A stretch of DNA of 64,000 bases, taken from Siderastrea radians (lineage: Eukaryota > Cnidaria > Anthozoa > Scleractinia > Rhizangiidae). The position numbers and the translations under genes are program-made. Numbering within the stretch: the stretch's first letter is position 1; every line of letters begins with the position of its first letter. Under the pieces are notes generated by a model. That model ran no database searches, had not been told where the DNA came from, and worked only from the letters and a program-made list of their open reading frames with translations. This document shows positions 37,455 through 50,220 of the stretch, piece after piece. The stretch lies in the NCBI GenBank assembly GCA_964017195.1, contig OZ024891.1:11524458-11588457 (forward strand), in the 5' to 3' direction.

Positions 37455-38649
37455 CTACATATCAAAGTTAAATTTCATCGTACGTTCGTAACATGTCATA
37501 ATAATATGTAATACCCTTAATAAACAAATAGGGAGGTAAAATGCAACAAAAGTGGATTAATTAAATTCGATTAAAATCAAGCATGATTTGTGACTTTTTT
37601 TATCATGTCAAAGATTAAATGGCAAATTTAAGAGGGGATAACAGTCCTTTTTTTTTGTTTGTTTGAGAAAAGAGGATATGATTTGAGAAGGAAATAAAAT
37701 AGGGATAAAAGTTTTGTACACACGTCCAGTCAAACCGCCCGCACGCACGAGCATTCGGGGTTAGGGTTAGTGGGCTGTTTTGGAGTCCATCTATTAATTA
37801 TTAACTTAAAATTTTAATTTTAACTCACCTTTAATTCTTAAAAATTTTAAATTTTCTTAAAATTCATCAATTCCCCCTACCTTTTTTTTTCTTTAGGTTC
37901 ACTTTAAAAATGGCGAAGAAATTCCCACAGATTTACGGGAGCTCGCGCTATGATTCTAGTGATGCGTTTATGGATTGAATGAAATCTTACAGAGATGATC
38001 AAAAAAGGGCTAAAACTTTGGGGAAACAGGGCATCTGCCTGGTATCTCCCATTAAAATTACCTATGAATTGAAATGAAAGAAAAGGGTTCCGAAATTTCA
38101 AAAGGGAAAATTTATTCTGATAACGTTCGTTCTTTGTTCGTGAAAAACATCACATTGGAGCAAAAACGCGTTATAAATTTCAAACCTCCAATAACTGGGA
38201 TATTTTTTTGTAATTGCACGGGCTTATTTCCATGAGTTTTTTTTCAATTTCCCTTGTTTTAACTATACCATTAAACCAAGCAAAACAATACGAGCGACCC
38301 TTCAAACGTTGTTTTTCTCACCTCAAATTTTTTGCCGAAAACCGTCAAAATTGGTCAACTTAGACATATACTTGTTTGTAATAAGAAAACCTCTATCATC
38401 CTGGCAGGTTTAACTTTTGTGGGAAAAAGAAATGGAAAAAAAGGTAGTTTGAAGATAAGACTGTATGACGGCAGACGAAATCTTATGTGACGTGTTGTAG
38501 TGTGCACAATGATAAAAGATAATTCGGTGAAAGTAAATATGATATTAAAAATCTTCATATTTAGCATCAATGTCGTTATTATTGTTCTTATCGTCATCGT
38601 TATCAATGACAAAATTTATAAGAATAAATTTATCACAGTATTGTTCTAC
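37455..38649. other. intron-like non-coding sequence
   Basis: No exon is seen. AT-rich, with several homopolymer runs. Confidence 0.5.
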
Positions 38650-38797
38650 CTGATGGAAGACGGCAACCATATAGCTCCATTCTCAACGAAATGTGTCCAT
38701 GCCATTGAATTGGAATAATGCGGAACGCACGTCCCACGAGAGGTTGTTCCAAGTTGTTAATTTTGACTGTAGTTTTGTCACTGTTTCCGTCGTATAA
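38650..38797 (-). CDS. discoidin domain 4, exon C
   Basis: Minus strand: acceptor TTGTAG, 148 nt phase 0 to phase 1, donor G|GTAGAA. It encodes L-Y-D-G-N-S-D-K, then G-R-A-F-R-I-I-P and W-H-G-H-I-S-L-R-M-E-L-Y-G-C. It completes the domain begun at 39781-39848 and 39055-39291. The donor is less canonical than others (GTAGAA). Confidence 0.85.
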
Positions 38798-39054
38798 CTA
38801 CAATTTTACAATTTAAAGACATGCAACTTTAAATTTTGAAATTAATTCAATAAGCAATGTTCATTTTTTTAAGCATCTTATAAAAAAAAAGTTTACTCAT
38901 CTATATCCCTTCGCATACAATATACACAACTTGGAGGTTAACTTACAGCGGAATATCACTTCAAAATGCTGTCTTCATGAACATGAAAGTGTTATTTTGG
39001 ACATTCCCAGCAACAATCAATGTGCAGTTTTGAGATGCGCACAAATAAACTTAC

Positions 39055-39291
39055 TTTGTCTTGTGTGATAAAATGTGCTCCATCATTGCTGTAAGCCACT
39101 TTAAACTTGGTAACCCATTGGTTGTCGTCCGATCTGCCCTGTATCCCGATAGCAGCTACTTTGGTGACTTCAGCAAAGCTGACTTGAATCCACTGGTGTA
39201 TGTCGTTGTTCCTAGCAGACCAGGCGCCAGTTTTTCCTCTGCCGGCGGGTTTGTTAAGTCTCGCGTTCGTAGGTCCATGGTTACTCAGCCA
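39055..39291 (-). CDS. discoidin domain 4, exon B
   Basis: Minus strand: acceptor TTTCAAG, 237 nt (79 codons), phase 0 at both ends, donor GTAAGT. It encodes the middle of the F5/8C fold: N-A-R-L-N, G-A-W-S-A, Q-W-I-Q-V-S-F, V-A-A-I-G-I-Q-G-R and W-V-T-K-F-K-V-A-Y-S-N-D-G. Between exons A (39781-39848) and C (38650-38797) it forms one complete domain. Confidence 0.9.
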
Positions 39292-39780
39292 CTTGAAATA
39301 TAGCAAAAAGAATAGTTAGTGTAACAGCGAGTTACTCTTTACCAAATTTAACAAAAGGTCCTACTGTTCACTTCCAGTGAGTATTAAAAAAAAAAAAGCT
39401 ACGGACGTGTTACAACTGTAACATTATTTATGTTCTCAATATCTTTCATTGTTGGTCCCTCCTTTATCCGGGTGTCAACATCACGCTTACTGAATTCTCC
39501 CTGGGGATGGATAGTAGTCTTGCACTGCTATAATAATAATAAAAATATTTATACAGGGTAACCGTTTCAGTTATGCAACTGCTATCAATGTGGGCACTGT
39601 AAAATCACAAATGACTTTAAAAAGAAAAAAAAACCATAATAAGATATCAGGTCAACTGCGCATACTGTACTTTTATCGTTCAATTAATTTTATAACCCAA
39701 AGTACATTGATCTTTACAACGGCCCGCTCAAGTGGTTGGAGCTTTCAAATGTTATTTAACGCACGATGTTCTTTTCTTAC

Positions 39781-39848
39781 CTCGGAGGAAGCGGTGAGGT
39801 AATTGTTTGATATGGCTCCACTCTGCATTCCGAGAGGTGAGTCGCAAT
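39781..39848 (-). CDS. discoidin domain 4, exon A
   Basis: Minus strand: acceptor TCTTAG, 68 nt entering in phase 1 and leaving in phase 0, donor GTAAGA. It encodes C-D-S-P-L-G-M-Q-S-G-A-I-S-N...L-T-A-S-S-E. Its phase-1 entry fits the phase-1 exit of the TSP1 exon at 46211-46387, so it can be the next exon of the same transcript. A separate gene start in the 6.3 kb between them was looked for and not seen. Confidence 0.85.
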
Positions 39849-42289
39849 CTAAGACAGAATAATCATTTCTATGTTATAGATTCCATGGTGTTAATCTAAC
39901 AGCCAAGCCAAGTGATAGAAAAAAGTGCGAGTGACTTTGAATTTTGGGAATGAAATACGTCTTGGGCTTCACCATACGTTCGAGGTGGAGAGCTCATTTG
40001 TGACAATCAAATAACTGCTCAAAAGTAGATAGTATGGTCAAGCATAAAACTATGCAATTTTTACAGTATTTGACACGTTATATTGACAAGCAGCTTTATA
40101 CTGACAAGAGTTCTTTACAAGTTTTACAATTTTTTTAGATTTTTGCTGAGAGCTTTTTATTACCTTAATGTATTGTTACGGCTCACGAATACAAAAAAAA
40201 AAAAAAAAAGAAAGAGGAAAAGGAAAAGGAAAAGGAATAGCCCAAAACCGAAAAAAAAAACAGATGTGAATAACAACATATTAATTAAGACTCCTTTCAT
40301 GAAAAAAAAATCTCCATCAGGCATGAAGTGAGATGTTTTTAGTAAATTTGTTCGCTGAAAAACCCTCTTCGTTGAACTAAATAATTCATTTTTTTCACAC
40401 TTAGTTTGCAGAGAAGTTAAATCTAGCGATATCATTTACCGCTCATCAAATTTCTCATCGACTTGAAGCAGAGACACAGCATTTTTTAGTTCTAATGTTG
40501 GTAATCGTATTATTATGAACATAATAATACGAATCTCGAATTCATTATCCTCAAAATTTTCTGGTCTGTCCCCACCACCTTCTACGTTTTATCCTTTCTG
40601 CACCTCTAATTTCAGGCTTGTCGTTTTCACCTTCCCTTTTGTTTTGTTTTATTTAATTAGAATAACTTATTTTGACAAAAGGGTGGACTAAACGAACATC
40701 TACTTATATTTCGAGTAACGTTTTAAACTTTATTTATTTATTTATTCTTTTATTTCTTCTTTCCATAACAAGCCTCTAATTGAAAATATATGTAATTGAA
40801 AAAACCCTAGCATAAAAAGATTCAGGAAAGGTAAGTTTGGGCATGATAGATGATCGGACCTGTAAGTTGACACACGCTGGTGTCTATAGAATGAAACCAC
40901 AAAGCGCTTTTCACAGCATCTATTGCACCTTGGACAGAAAAGAATTGGCCATTAAGCGTACTTAAAATCATTGCTTTGTTTCAACTTCTTTGCTACATTT
41001 TTTAAGTTCGATTTTCAGCTCGTTCATTTAATTTCGTCAGGAAGTATATACAATCAATGGTCAGCAAGCGAGCCCAGCTTGTTTTTGGAGCTTTAAAGAG
41101 GTTCGATATTTCAAAGATGGGAGGGTATATATTGTCATAATTCCTTTAATTTTTTTGGAATTCGGTTGCTAAAAAAATTAAGGGCACCTACTACCAAGTA
41201 TGCTTTCAAAAGAAAGACATGTTTGCCGTTAAACGACATAACGATATCTCCCTTTTTACGCTCAGCACAAGTTGCAGCTTCTCTTGTCCGAAAATACTGC
41301 GAGGGATATCGTGTGTGCGTTGAAATAAAATTTTCATGTTTTTGACCCCCACAATGGATTTTTGTGCCAACATAGAGAATCACTGTGATTCCCAAAAGGG
41401 GGACACGACAGGTTATTGGTTACATTTAATTAGAGATGATATCACTTTAGTTCCATTGCCTTTACATCTTCACGTGTTGAGAAACTTAAATAAAATGAAA
41501 CTAATTAAATGTCGCAATGATATTCAAAGAAAGCAAAAAGTTCTGAACGCACTTAAATTGAAGTTAATTGAATTATGATAAAGAACAATTACTTCAAAAA
41601 GTGATTCCCGAAATTTAAAAAAACCCAAAGTTATTCTTAACCATCCGCAATTAGCTGTATTAGCTGTATTATTATGTTTTAATTAATTTATTTCTTTTTG
41701 GTAATAAGCTTTCAACCAAAAAAAAAACTATCCGCAATTTCATAGGGTTTTTTTTACCTGACAAGGTCGTTAAATTTTATTGGAAGAAGAGCTAGACGAC
41801 AGATTACTTTCAATTAAGCATGCCTATTTGGATACTCTGTTAGGTCTCAGTGCAAAAAAGTCAATCTTTTGCAGCGCTAAAAATAAGGAAATGCTTCAGA
41901 TAGTATTATTACACAAATTGGGTTAAATAAGCTAAAGTTGTGATAAGGATGCCACCATGCGTGTCTAAAACGTATTTTTGGAAGGTCTTCAGAAGAAAAC
42001 AAAAGTGGGATATACTCTCAAAGGTTATCCAGCTTTACAATTGATTCTCTAAGGAATTACGAAATGATTTTAAATTGTAACACCTTGTAGGTAGACTCCT
42101 AATTGTGCCGATGATTTAATTCCAGTTACCTACCATCTATTACCTAAAAATAAATGACATGCCCATAGGTCCACAAAATTAAATTGGTTCAATCTTTTTG
42201 TTCTAATTCCCCGGATTGCTGTTGTAAAAAAGGTAAACACTATCAAGGTGACTCGTATGACTCGTGATTAACACGCGACACGCGATTGA
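39849..42289. other. long intron or intergenic stretch, left part
   Basis: No exon is recognised. A poly-A/GAAA-rich tract lies at 40190-40260. The remaining short open frames have no motif. Confidence 0.5.
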
Positions 42290-42850
42290 GATTGTTTCTC
42301 TGTTGACTTTCTAGGTTTCCAAAAGAATCAGGACCTGAAAGTACCCATCCCAGTTTAGTGTGAACAACAGTGGGACCTTGAGTTCCTTGGATGATGTGAG
42401 CAGTTACTTAAGTCCAGCAGTAATCTGAGCTAAAAAGAATGTCAACATCCAGGCTTCCTCGGTACACTAATCAGCTAGTCCTCTGGAAATCAGGAAAAAG
42501 GTGATGCCACAGGCAGGGAGTGTTCAAAACACGAAATGGCGAAATGGCAAAACAAATTCCATCGAGCTCGCTTTTCTCTTTCTTCTCTCTTCTCTTCACG
42601 TAGATAATGACTTCATATCATGATTCATTCCTACTTGTTTCGCCATCTACTGGATCATTATGAATTCGCAGAGGATTAGCTCCCAGTTAAAGCTTGATAG
42701 TGAATTGACCTGAATTGTTGAGAGCGCTGCACCGGTATCGCAAAATGCATGTGTTGGAATCCTGTTCAAGCCTGAATCTTTCCACGTCTTTCTTGTCGTG
42801 CCCAATCAAGTCGATATCTTTAACTACTAGGGTCACCATCATTTCTTATT
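42290..42850 (-). pseudogene. BEL/Pao retrotransposon protease remnant
   Basis: On the minus strand, fragments of an A17-type aspartic protease region can be read: C-D-T-G-A-A-L-S-T-I near 42727-42755, and V-D-I-L-F-S-S-D-Y-C-W, I-I-Q-G-T-Q-G-P-T and T-K-L-G-W-V-L-S-G-P near 42315-42440. An in-frame stop interrupts the latter, and no long frame survives. It is a decayed fragment inside the host intron. Confidence 0.75.
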
Positions 42851-45800
42851 TCATCTGCAGTTCATGTCTATGATTATTTCATATATTCATTCTCATTTGA
42901 AAAAGTATTTATTTTGCATTCTATTTAACCTCAAACCGATGTTGTTAATTTAGCCTGATGTGTTTCCATAATTAATAACTTTAATAGGAACACCGATATG
43001 TTTATCTCTATGGATATTTCACTCTCTTAATAACCTTGATCATCCTGTGATATTTCATCACCACTGTCGTCTAAACCTTCAAAGTCATGTAATATTTCAT
43101 CACCAACGTCCATTAACCTTGAACATCGATCCTGTAATATTTTATCGCCATTTGTCATTTTGGAATAAATAGCTGAAACCTCGCTAGGTCAATAAAACCT
43201 ACATGTTATATACATAGAAACAGACCGACCTTGCGAGCAGTGAACTTGGGAAATTGGATTTGATTTATGCATACAAGGGTAGTGTAAAACAATAAGATGT
43301 TCCAGCCTTGGGAGAAGTTTTATAATTAATCTCCATAGAAATGAAATTTTCAAACGGATTCCATCTCGATCGCTCTTCTCTTTCTTCGCCGGGAGTCACT
43401 ACAAAATGGAGACTACTAACACGGAGCTCTCATGTGAAATGAGAATCATTCCTCCGTATATATAATACGGCCATCGTTTTCACGCGGTCGGGCTTAAGTA
43501 ATGTGTGAAACCGATGTCGCCATTTTCACTGGGAGGTCTGGAACCGAGAAGCCTTCGGAAACCTTTGGTAGCTCTGGTGAAATGACAAGGGAAAAAATTG
43601 GAAGATCCTTCAAAAAATCGAAGAATTACATAGATAAATTTCTTTCGTAGTTTCACAGAAATAAATTTGTAACAATGTATGATGTTGAGTAAATTTCAAA
43701 CGGCGAAGTTTGCCAACATTTTCCCACCTGTGAAACCTTTCGATGCCATTTTGCACAGGCTTGATTTTGTTGGAACCAGTCACATTGAGAGGATTTAAAA
43801 TGCCAGTTCTTTAAACCAATCATCGTCGAGTAAGATCGAATATTATGGAATATATTCGGAAACCTAAGTGCGATATAGTCACCTCAACTTTCATCCGTTT
43901 TGTAAACGAGAAATAAGACCATATTTAGCCAAAAATGTGATTGACGTAAGACAAAAAATTGCCAGGGAATTCGTAAGTTGATGCTTATAAAGGTAAAATT
44001 TGTGTTGACAATGCGCCCAAATTGCTAATGTGGGCGTGTTTTAGAATGATGAAATAATATTTTCTCCCTACGCAAATAAACAGTGCAGTGCAGGCTTTCC
44101 AAAGGAATTGATATATGGCAAAATTTCGTCAGTACAGTCATCGCATTTATTTGAATTGAATAAACTCAAATTAAGTGAAAAAAATTGGAGTGAACTGAAT
44201 TGCAATTTAAAGCCATTTGACTGCGTTTATGCGAATGGAGCGTAGGTAAAATGGTTCATCTTTGACCTTGTCGTATATAGAAAGCGACCAGATCAGCCTT
44301 TTTTACTGGCCCAAGGCGATAAGAAGTTCCCGAATGATCTAAAGAATATTCAAATGTGGTGCTCATGTATATACATTTTGTTATAAAACAATAACACTTT
44401 ATTTCAAGAATCGACTTATTAATAAATTTCAAACGAAGTGATGAAGATGAAGGAAAAAGGAATAGGTTTCTTCTCATCGTTTCTGACATTGGTGCACATT
44501 TCTAAATTGTTGTTTGTCAAAATTTGTTCTTGTAAATATGTCGCCAAGGACATTCAAGTCATGTGTGAAACTAGGCAGGTAGTAGCCCTCATTTCGTGAA
44601 CAAGTACTGTAGACGATTACCGTAATGATAACCATATAACAGTATATTGCTGTAAAGCTCAACACCCGGAAATTCATAAGTTCATACTGGTAAAGTGAAC
44701 ATTTATGTTGACGATGCACTTCTGTTTAAGCAGAGGACACGATTTACGAAGTGTAATGTAATGTTATGTTAACTTCCTCCCTTGGCATAATAAAAACCAT
44801 AACGGTGACTTTGCAAGAGGAATTTAACTACAGTTAAAATTCTACTTGTTTCAAACCAATGCCAACGCAGTAAAATCTAATATACACCAATAAGGTATAC
44901 ATTGTTTTTATTGAGTGTGTGCGTGGGTAAAAAATAAAATAAAATAATACAATAAAAACTGCGTTAAATTGCTCGTATTCTTGCAAACATGTTGCCAAGG
45001 ACATTCAAGTCTATTTAAACCATGAGCACGTAAAGGCCACCTTCCTTTTTTAACCAAAAAAAAATTGATTTCTGTTCTCAAGAAAAAAGGTCATCTTTAA
45101 CCAAATAACATACTGATATAACTAGCCCAAACAGGTAGAAAATATATACGTTGATACTGCTTACGAGATAATTGATTTCATGTTGCCACAAGGGCCCTAC
45201 GTGGGCAAGGGGCCCTGCGTGGGCCCCTTAATCTATTCTTAGATTAAATGATATTGATCAGGATTTTTATAAAGAAATAAATACAGTAAAAGTCGTTTTT
45301 TTTCGAACTCGCGTCATCGAAGTCAAAACTAAAACAGAATTTAATCACATGGCGTATAATGAAATTGATGATCCATGCCGCATGTACAAAACGACTTTAC
45401 GACTGCTGCTGAAGTTCAAAAGATTCCGACCGACATTTGTGTCTTAGAATAGACAACTGTTTTACCGATGGACATGAGCTAGTGCCTAGTGCCATTTCTC
45501 GGATAGACTCACAAAGTACGTTAACGTTCTAAACAAAATAAAGAAAAAAACAGCATCATTAAAAAAAGAGAAAGAAAAGTTTTTTTTCTTTCTTACTCCG
45601 CATTTGTTTTATATTGTTATGCTTATTTGTTATGGCCAACGTCCCTTTTGCCAATTAATTCTGTATACCATCTTTTGACCTAACGATTGAATTGATGGAT
45701 TCAATGTCTAAAAGCTAAAACCCTAAAAACTAAAAGCTAAACTCTAAAATCTAACGTCTAAAATCTAAAATTAAATAAAATAAATGGGGACAAAAATTGT

Positions 45801-46140
45801 TCAACACATAGAATGTTTGTTAAGCTGTTTCCTAGTTCTCTTTCTATAATTCTTTCAACAGCGCTTTGTATGTTTGCTTTGGTTTATCTATGAATCGTGC
45901 CTTTTCTTTCGCTTCACAAGTGTGATAGCACTCTAAACTGATCAATGTCATAGCTGGTTGGTGGTGAATCTGCACCGAAATCGCATGTTTCAAGCTCAAA
46001 TTTGCAAAGATATTTGTAGTAGTTAGAACGAGATAAACATACAGTGCACGAAACAGTAAATCTACAGTAGTGGAAAGAGTGGTAACAACGAGACAAATAC
46101 ATAGAGTCTAGAAATAATAACAATTGCAAACAGACAGACA
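42851..46140. other. long intron or intergenic stretch, right part
   Basis: No exon is seen. 45186-45232 has a duplicated GGGCCCTRCGTGGGC unit that can fold; 45715-45785 is a degenerate CTAAAA-type repeat. Otherwise featureless AT-rich sequence. Confidence 0.5.
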
Positions 46141-46163
46141 TACAGATAGACAGATAGACAGAC

Positions 46164-46194
<31 letters not shown>

Positions 46195-46197
46195 GAC
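46141..46197. repeat. (CAGA)n microsatellite
   Basis: Tandem CAGA/TAGA units immediately 3' (minus strand) of the TSP1 exon donor, 14 bp into the intron. Confidence 0.95.
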
Positions 46198-46210
46198 AAG
46201 TTTAAGTCAC

Positions 46211-46387
46211 CTGGGCATGCGTCAGTATTGCATTCTTTGGTGGACGAAGTGGGACCCAGGCTACTGCAGTCCTTTCCTCCATTAGATGGAGGGGGATTGG
46301 TGCAAGTTCTGGTTCTTGTTTGTATTCCACTTCCACATGTCTTTGAACATGCGCCGTAAGATCCCCAATCCGAGTAGCCACCGTTTA
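46211..46387 (-). CDS. thrombospondin type 1 (TSP1) domain exon
   Basis: Minus strand: acceptor TTTGCAG, 177 nt phase 1 to phase 1, donor G|GTGACT. One exon encodes one complete TSP1 repeat: [21 protein letters not shown] and C-N-T-D-A-C-P, with six cysteines and the W-x-x-W-type start reduced to a single Trp. TSP1 repeats bind glycosaminoglycans and matrix proteins. The entry phase fits the preceding discoidin exon C (46916-47057). Beyond the donor the open frame runs into the CAGA repeat, which is intron. Confidence 0.93.
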
Positions 46388-46559
46388 CTGCAAAAAATAA
46401 AAGCAACAATAAATTAAATTGCGATACCCTGTTACCAATAACAAATTTTATAGAACCAAAAGCAAAAGCTTTGTCCTAAAATAGTAAACTACAACCTTAG
46501 CCATGCTCGTTGGGAAAGCTGTCAAATTTTACCTTTTCTCCTGTTTCTCCTGTTCTGTC

Positions 46560-46840
46560 AGTAGATACGTAGATAGGAGATAGGTACACAAGTAGGTAGG
46601 TAGGTAGGTAGGTAGGTAGGTAGGTAGATAGGTAGGCAGGCAGGCAGGTAGGAAGGTAGGTAGATAGGTAGGCAGGCAGGCAGGTAGGAAGGTAGGTAGG
46701 TCTTGTGCAATTTAGTAGGGGCCTTATGCGCCACATGGTGCGAAAGGGCCTAAGTAAGTAAATAAGTAAGATAGGTTGGCAGGTAGGTAAGTTTGTTGGT
46801 TGGTTAGTTGGTTGGTTCGTTGGTTGGTTCGTTGATTACT
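46560..46840. repeat. (GGTA)n / (GGCA)n / (GGTT)n tetranucleotide repeats
   Basis: Imperfect tetranucleotide arrays with a duplicated block (TAGATAGGTAGGCAGGCAGGCAGGTAGGAAGG twice in register), ending in GGTTGGTT units. Intronic. Open frames here are repeat artefacts. Confidence 0.9.
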
Positions 46841-46915
46841 TGGCTGCTGATCACAGAAAAGGAGGGAAAGTTCTAAAACAAACTAAGGGATAAAAAAGGT
46901 GTTTAAATTTCTTAC

Positions 46916-47057
46916 ATGTTTCGCAGCCGTAAAACTCCACCCGCAGCGCCTCGTAGGCGAACCAGGACTCAGGAATGATCCGTATGTACCTTGCACTAAT
47001 TGGTGGGATCAACTCATGAATCACAATGTTTATGCGATCTGAGTTTGCTTTAAAAGT
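46916..47057 (-). CDS. discoidin domain 3, exon C
   Basis: Minus strand: acceptor TTTAAG, 142 nt phase 0 to phase 1, donor T|GTAAGA. It encodes T-F-K-A-N-S-D-R, I-S-A-R-Y-I-R-I-I-P and L-R-V-E-F-Y-G-C. It completes the domain of 47453-47796 and joins to the TSP1 exon. Confidence 0.88.
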
Positions 47058-47452
47058 CTTAAAGAGAGAGAGAGATGTCATATTAAGTTGGTAAATGCAT
47101 TACACCATTTGTCACGTCAGTGTTATTCAACTGATTACGTTTTAATCTTAAGGCTATTTGGAAAATCTGGTGTAATAATCTTGTTGTCCTTTCAGTCTGG
47201 TTCTACTCAGGATTCAGTATAGTCACATCATCTATCAATCTGTCTTTTTGAAGAGAGCATTTACCAGCATCATGATAAACCTCAAGAGGTATCCTCAGTG
47301 CTAGAGACTTTTCTTGCGCTCTCGAACATGGGCGAACTTTAGGTTTTTTTTTTTGTTTCGTTTTGTTTTGTTTTCAGAGAGGTCATAGCAAGCATAACGC
47401 TTCACGCTTCGCCTTTCGCCTCACAGAATTACAGGAGACATCACAAGTTTAC

Positions 47453-47796
47453 CTTGGTGTGCGATTCTGGTTGGTATTGGTGGAAGGACGAGCCATCGCT
47501 ACTGTATCTCAGCGAGAAGCTCTTTACCCAATGATCCGCATTGTAGTAACCCTGTGTTGAAATGCCACTGACTTGTGTCTCCTTCCCAAAGTCGACCTGA
47601 AGCCACTGATTGTGGTCTTGATGTAATGGTATCCAAGCTCCCAGACGACCGGCAGCTCCCTTAAAGTGAAGCCTGGCGTTCTCAGGTCCAAATGCTGCAC
47701 CCAACTGCGTGGAAGCCGTTAACGCCGAGTTTGGAATTTTGCCGCTTTCCATTCCCAGTGGCTTTCTGCAACTAGGAATCTTAGGAATTGGAAACC
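47453..47796 (-). CDS. discoidin domain 3, fused exon A+B
   Basis: Minus strand: acceptor TTTACAG, 344 nt entering in phase 1 and leaving in phase 0, donor AAG|GTAAAC. It starts with a Pro-rich linker (F-P-I-P-K-I-P-S-C), then P-L-G-M-E-S-G-K-I-P, N-A-R-L-H-F, G-A-W-I-P, N-Q-W-L-Q-V-D-F-G and F-S-L-R-Y-S-S-D-G. Here the A and B exons of other domains are joined without an intron. Confidence 0.92.
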
Positions 47797-48440
47797 CTGT
47801 AAAATTAAAAGAAATTTAAACTCATGGATTACAAGGGAAAGAGTGTGGAGGCAAGGAAGATTTGCACATGTTCTTATCTTTCGGGAGTGCGTCTTTAATC
47901 GTCAAATGCAATTGGAATCATGATATGTTCATAACTAACCCTTGCGCAAAACAAAATTTCCATGTTTCGTGGAAATCATCAAACTCACATCACTACTCAA
48001 ACCGCAGACACGACGTAGTGTACAACAAATACAAAATGACTAATATTGAAAGGAAAGCTCATCAAATTGTTATTCTATAATTTCCCTATGAAAAAGAAAT
48101 CATTTGCTAGGAATGAGTTATACTCTAATTCACTGATTTATATGTAGTATAAGGAGGAAAGACGCCTTAAAAAACTCCTTTGAATTATGGCAAGTAGATG
48201 CGATTGTATATAGCTCGAATTTTGTCGTGTGTTTCTTGTATTTGTTTTGTTGTAATGTAGCTGTCTCGTCTGTTTTGGCATTGTCTGCGTTGCTAGTTTT
48301 TTTCTCTGTTATGTGTTGGCACCAATATTAAAAATTTAGATTTTTGTTAACTGGTCAGTTTTTGACATTGGTCCCACCTTAAAAGGTTGTACCCAACCAC
48401 GAAAAAAATTTCCTAAACGAACTCAATGGCAATACCTCAC

Positions 48441-48582
48441 CTGATTTACAACCATAGAAATCAGCCCTCAATGAAGTCCAGCCGTAGTAATCCGTTGGGT
48501 GGATTCGGATGTAGCGGCAAATGATGGGATTCGCCAGCTTATGGCTCACAACTGTGAATTGGTCAGTGTTACCATCGAAAAT
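48441..48582 (-). CDS. discoidin domain 2, exon C
   Basis: Minus strand: acceptor TTTTTAAG, 142 nt phase 0 to phase 1, donor G|GTGAGG. It encodes I-F-D-G-N-T-D-Q, I-I-C-R-Y-I-R-I-H-P and L-R-A-D-F-Y-G-C. A cysteine replaces the usual alanine before R-Y-I-R. Confidence 0.88.
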
Positions 48583-49858
48583 CTTAAAAATAGAGAATAG
48601 TATACTTATTGCACAGGTTTCCTCGATCGTGTGCGTATGTTGGATATGAGGTTACAAGTAACGGTTAGTATTGGTTATATAGTCATCTTAGTATATCCGA
48701 TAATCGCAAGTGGAATTATTGTCTTATTAAATTATTGGTAATCGTTGCAATTTTTTATTTTTTATTATTATTTTTTTTCAATTGCTTGGACGAAACTTTT
48801 GCTTTGCATCGAAAACTTTTAAACACCCAGGCCCCTGATATGGCATCCCATTTCCTTATGAGGCAAAAAGCTAATAACATGTGTGGAGTGATCCAATGAA
48901 AGTGCAAGAAATTTAAAAACCAAGTTTTAGAAGTTAATTATCAAGAAAAACAACTTGAATAGCAAAGCACATCAAGGGATCAGATGCAAAGCGAACTATT
49001 TAAATTTGAATAACTGAAAACTGCCTATTTTGCTTTACATATGTAATGAAAATTGGCCCACCAAAAGAAAGAAGAATTTATTTCGCGATTCATTAACGAT
49101 GCTCTAGTTTCGAAACCCACCATACTGACAATATTTTTTTCTTTACCAGAGCACTTCACAGTTATTTGGTCTGGCCAACTTTGCTGTTAGGGCCTTTTTT
49201 TTCCTCTGGGCGAAGTTAATACCATCAAAAATCTTGTCAAGGAATTTTTTTTTTTTGACTTTGGGTCTTATGGGCCAGAGAATGGGGATTGGTTCGGACG
49301 CTGCTCCTTAACTCCTAAAAGATATGAAAGCTATAACAACCAAACCTAAAAGGAAAACTCAAACAGCGGCCGTCTTGGATTCGCCATTCGCCATCCGTCA
49401 CCTTTGATTTCATGATTTTTCCAAAACTCACAAAAAGCATCCAAATTGACCAAAAATATGGTCAAAATATGGTTGAAATATGGTTGTCATGTTGACATCA
49501 GACCTGATGAACAACGACACGTTAAACCAAACTCTTCCCAGTTCACCGCTTCTCCTGGTTTGAAACTATTTTGTACTATGGATAAAATAAGTGTAGTGCA
49601 CTAACTCCATGTAAAAGGTTCAAAAACTATATGAACTGTTTCAATTGAATTTTAAATAGGCGAACAAATTTTGGAAAATCCACACGTGCCACCAATGCTC
49701 AATTGCCTTTTAAAAGATATCTATTTCCTAGATCGTTGTCTGGCTGGTTGATTTCCAGACTTAATGAGATATTTTGGACTTTAGCTGATGTTAAGACACC
49801 CACTAAAAAGGCTCTTTATAAAAGGCCACTTTAAGGATAACAATAAGTATAACAATAC
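48583..49858. other. intron within discoidin domain 2
   Basis: No exon is seen. 49350-49515 is a partial, diverged copy of the dispersed CTTGGATTCGCCA-type repeat found at 26816 and 55390. Confidence 0.6.
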
Positions 49859-50220
49859 CTTCGGATAGTCGCCTTCCATGTAGTATTTGAAGAAAAGTCC
49901 ATCGTAAGAGTAAGACAAGCGGTATTTTGTAACCCACTGTGCAGCGTCTTGCCTTCCCTGAGTGGCAACTATAGTCACTTTTGCCCAGCTTCCAAAGTTC
50001 ACCTGAAACCAGCTGTCCTTGTTAGTGAGGTAATGAGCACCTGCCGTCGCCCAAGCACCATATCGTAATGGACTGGGCACTTTCTGAAAATGAAGTCTTC
50101 CATTCCCGGGTCTATGGTGAATGTCTACCATACTTGAAGCTTTCACCTCCGAGTCAGGAATTGCATAGCTCTCTAATCCCAATCCTTTCTCGCAAACTGG
50201 GGGTTGCGGGGTGGGAAAAC
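49859..50220 (-). CDS. discoidin domain 2, fused exon A+B
   Basis: Minus strand: acceptor TTTCAG, 362 nt phase 1 to phase 0, donor AAG|GTATTG. Linker F-P-T-P-Q-P-P-V-C, then L-G-L-E-S-Y-A-I-P-D, N-G-R-L-H-F, G-A-W-A-T, W-F-Q-V-N-F-G, V-A-T-Q-G-R-Q and Y-R-L-S-Y-S-Y-D-G. The same A+B fusion as domain 3, so these two domains are sister copies. Confidence 0.92.

Noticed and set aside
46062..46210. Extension of the TSP1 frame into a repetitive Cys/Leu/Ser tail
   Set aside because: The frame crosses a clean G|GTGACT donor and then reads the CAGA microsatellite; it is intron.
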